DNA from: DASUAS01 sp035763625
GTDB lineage: Bacteria > Actinomycetota > Acidimicrobiia > IMCC26256 > DASPTH01
DNA: 12,957 bases
NCBI GenBank assembly: GCA_035763625.1
Contig: DASUAS010000116.1
Location: forward strand, 1-12,957
Direction: 5' to 3'
Under the pieces are notes generated by a model. It ran no database searches. It was not told the DNA's origin and saw only the letters and a program-made list of their open reading frames with translations. Within the stretch, counting starts at the first letter, position 1. Each line of letters opens with the position of its first letter. The position numbers were made by a program, and so were the translations under genes. This document shows positions 12,568 to 12,957 of this stretch, in pieces.

Positions 12568-12957
12568 CTAGCCGGGGAAGGCGAGGCTGACCGAGGTGTC
12601 AGCGCTCACCGTGACCGTGCCGAGTCGGGCGGCGTTCGTCGCGGTGCCGGTGGTGTCGACCCACTGACCGACGATCTGGTAGTCGCCGGCGGCGAGACCG
12701 CTCACCGAGAAGTTCCCGGCGCCGTCGGTGCCGACCGTGAACTGCCCGCCGGGACCGTCGATCGTGAGGGTCACGGTGGTGTCGGCGGGGTTGCCGGTGA
12801 CGGTCCCGGACAGGGTGAACGTGCTCGGCACGACGGCGGGGGCCTCCTGTGGCGCAGGTGCGCTGTCGGGCACGACCGCCGGCGCCTCCTGGGCCGCGGG
12901 CGCGGTCACCGGCGCGGGCACGGTCGTGGCGACGGTCGCCGGCACCGTGGTGGCCGG
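12568..12957 (-). CDS. C-terminus of a probable secreted/surface protein with carboxypeptidase-regulatory-like domain (partial)
   Basis: The minus-strand frame is open to the window edge and ends at TAG (12570-12568). The 129 visible residues are therefore a C-terminal part; an internal GTG at 12945 is not a convincing start. The first about 45 residues are a Pro/Ala/Val/Thr-rich linker in which QEAPAVVP occurs twice. They are followed by one predicted beta-sandwich of about 85 residues: STFTLSGTVTGNPADTTVTL, then DGAGNFSVSGLAAGDYQIVG and LGTVTVSADTSVSLAFPG. The pattern 'Gly-x-Val ... Thr-Asp-x-x-Gly-x-Phe-x-x-x-Gly-Leu-x-x-Gly-x-Tyr' is that of carboxypeptidase-regulatory/CnaB-like domains, usually extracytoplasmic. 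No cysteines, no sorting motif and no membrane anchor are seen at the C-terminus. The exact function cannot be stated. The gene is convergent with aspS and is the only minus-strand gene here. Confidence 0.7.
   Translation of the reverse strand, partial: PATTVPATVATTVPAPVTAPAAQEAPAVVPDSAPAPQEAPAVVPSTFTLSGTVTGNPADTTVTLTIDGPGGQFTVGTDGAGNFSVSGLAAGDYQIVGQWVDTTGTATNAARLGTVTVSADTSVSLAFPG

Overview
This window looks like a chromosomal housekeeping region of a high-GC Gram-positive bacterium (Actinomycetota). The order ruvC-ruvA-ruvB / yajC-secD-secF / rel / hisS-aspS is the classical actinobacterial arrangement. The very high GC content, frequent GTG starts, NTGA stop-start overlaps and start codons placed only 6-10 nt after TANNNT boxes agree with this. 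The gene content around the core, and an aspartyl-tRNA synthetase of the non-discriminating kind, suggest a deep lineage such as Acidimicrobiia. That placement is an inference. No rRNA, tRNA, CRISPR array, transposase or phage gene is visible.

Layout. (1) Positions 1-1441 hold a tightly coupled accessory operon. It contains the C-terminus of an Rv1155-like F420/flavin PPOX-family protein, a MocA-like molybdopterin nucleotidyltransferase, and CoxG, the SRPBCC membrane-anchoring protein of CO dehydrogenase-type molybdenum hydroxylases. The structural coxL/M/S genes are not in the window. (2) Positions 1448-3718 hold ruvC-ruvA-ruvB, the complete Holliday-junction branch migration and resolution machinery, with a leaderless-type promoter before ruvC and a hairpin after ruvB. 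(3) Positions 3787-6966 hold yajC-secD-secF, the proton-driven accessory complex of the Sec translocon. (4) Positions 7014-9279 hold rel, a bifunctional (p)ppGpp synthetase/hydrolase with its own short-leader promoter. The apt gene that often lies between secF and rel in Actinobacteria is absent. (5) Positions 9305-12396 hold hisS-aspS, two aminoacyl-tRNA synthetases with overlapping stop and start. (6) Positions 12397-12567 are a non-coding convergent spacer full of GC-rich inverted repeats. (7) Positions 12568-12957 hold the C-terminus of a minus-strand gene, probably for a secreted or surface protein with a Pro/Ala-rich linker and a carboxypeptidase-regulatory-like beta-sandwich.

The most unusual item is a 50-bp near-perfect palindrome inside the mocA-like gene (310-359). 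Its arms can form 16 consecutive RNA base pairs. It is lower in GC than its surroundings, is translated in frame, and lies where family members have only a short loop. It looks like a small palindromic element inserted into a coding gene, comparable in principle to the Rickettsia palindromic elements. I see no second copy in this window, so its mobility is untested. Beyond this the region is ordinary core genome, and I found no convincing undescribed multi-gene system.
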